Source of the DNA: Halomonas sp.
GTDB lineage: Bacteria; Pseudomonadota; Gammaproteobacteria; Pseudomonadales; Halomonadaceae
DNA: 64,000 bases
Assembly (NCBI GenBank): GCA_018401555.1
Contig: JAGYKP010000087.1
Span: forward strand, 62,001-126,000
Direction of reading: 5' to 3'
A model generated the notes under the pieces. The model was not told the DNA's origin. It worked only from the letters and a program-made list of their open reading frames with translations, and did not search any database. Below, piece after piece: positions 63,664 to 64,000 of the stretch. A program made the position numbers and the translations under genes. The first letter of the stretch is position 1, and each line of letters begins with the position of its first letter.

Positions 63664-64000
63664 ATGGCACTGAGTGATCTCTCGCGTCCCTGGCGGCCGT
63701 ATCCGGTCAAGGCGCCGGCCAGCGGCATGTCGCGGCGCCGGGGTTTCTGGGAGCGGGTGCACCTGGACCCCTGGCTGCTGGGCCTGCTGCTGCTGTTGAT
63801 GGGCGCGGGCCTGGTGGTGATGTATAGCGCAAGCGGCCAGCGCATCGATACGGTGATTTCCCAGGGCATACGCTTCGGCGTGGCGCTGGGGGTGATGGTG
63901 GTGATCGCCCAGTTCGCCCCGGCCACCCTGATCCGCTGGGCACTGCCGGCCTACCTGCTGGGGGTGGCGATGCTGGTAGCGGTGGAGTTGGTGGGCGACA
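63664..64000 (+). CDS. rodA: RodA peptidoglycan glycosyltransferase (5' part; cut by right edge)
   Basis: SEDS-family glycosyltransferase working with PBP2 in cell elongation. Only the first 112 residues are visible. A basic N-terminus of about 35 residues (GMSRRRGFWERVHLDPWL) is followed by LLLLLMGAGLVVMYSASGQ, the typical first helix and periplasmic motif, and two further helices. The start is 3 bp after the mrdA stop, so they form an operon. Confidence 0.92.
   Translation, partial: MALSDLSRPWRPYPVKAPASGMSRRRGFWERVHLDPWLLGLLLLLMGAGLVVMYSASGQRIDTVISQGIRFGVALGVMVVIAQFAPATLIRWALPAYLLGVAMLVAVELVGD

Overview
The window is high-GC gammaproteobacterial chromosome, most like Halomonadaceae (Halomonas-type). 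This rests on gene content and order: accB-accC-prmA-dusB-fis-purH, a bioBFHCD run followed by tRNA-Leu and bioA, folE-folX, mpl-ubiX, proA-nadD-rsfS-rlmH-mrdA-rodA, and a trkH gene linked to a KdpD/KdpE-like pair. The genus is inferred; no rRNA is present.

Layout. 1-5180: copper-resistance locus. The minus strand carries a cupredoxin, a response regulator, a sensor kinase and CopA (cut by the left edge); the plus strand carries three small exported or membrane proteins ending in a CopG/DUF411 protein. 5290-8910: accessory insert with a frameshifted TnpB element, an IS3-type remnant, an orphan small secreted protein in an A+T-rich pocket, and an ISL3 element inserted into doxX with a perfect 8-bp duplication. 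8911-10895: rest of doxX, wrbA, pirin. 10913-15321 (minus): trkH, KdpD-like kinase, KdpE-like regulator and an internally deleted trkA. 15684-18320: GAF-PAS-LOV-GGDEF-EAL protein. 18412-20315: a lipoprotein, then an MFS exporter and a CsoR/RcnR-type repressor, each preceded by a G/C-tract palindrome. 20524-25394: cobalamin riboswitch, a badly broken btuB, and btuF-btuC-btuD. 25413-33443: aldo-keto reductase, an exported protein and the biotin genes with a putative BirA operator. 33513-38683: comF, srkA, a small exported protein, folE, folX and a succinate-semialdehyde dehydrogenase. 38915-44900: purH, fis, dusB, prmA, accC, accB. 45129-52582: dsbD, a DUF2333 protein, ppa, a fused PP2C-like/kinase-like protein whose catalytic motifs are both eroded, and a PPi-type phosphofructokinase. 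52768-58668: mpl, ubiX, a LysE-family exporter, a DedA-PAP2 fusion and two membrane proteins with degenerate GGDEF-like domains. 58770-64000: proA, nadD, rsfS, rlmH, mrdA and the start of rodA.

The assembly needs a warning. Some thirty single-base frame breaks interrupt otherwise well-conserved genes, including accB and accC, which cells normally cannot lose. Several fall in short G or C runs, so most are probably sequence errors. I label such genes CDS and state the shift. I use 'pseudogene' where the damage looks biological (IS insertion, internal deletion, many lesions) or where the gene is a broken transposase.

The most interesting items are the double pseudoenzyme fusion between the two pyrophosphate-linked genes ppa and pfp, the LOV-containing c-di-GMP protein with a changed GGDEF motif, the exactly reconstructable ISL3 insertion in doxX, the trkA deletion beside trkH/kdpDE, the paired CsoR-type operators, and CAAG-type tandem repeats directly after purH and pfp.
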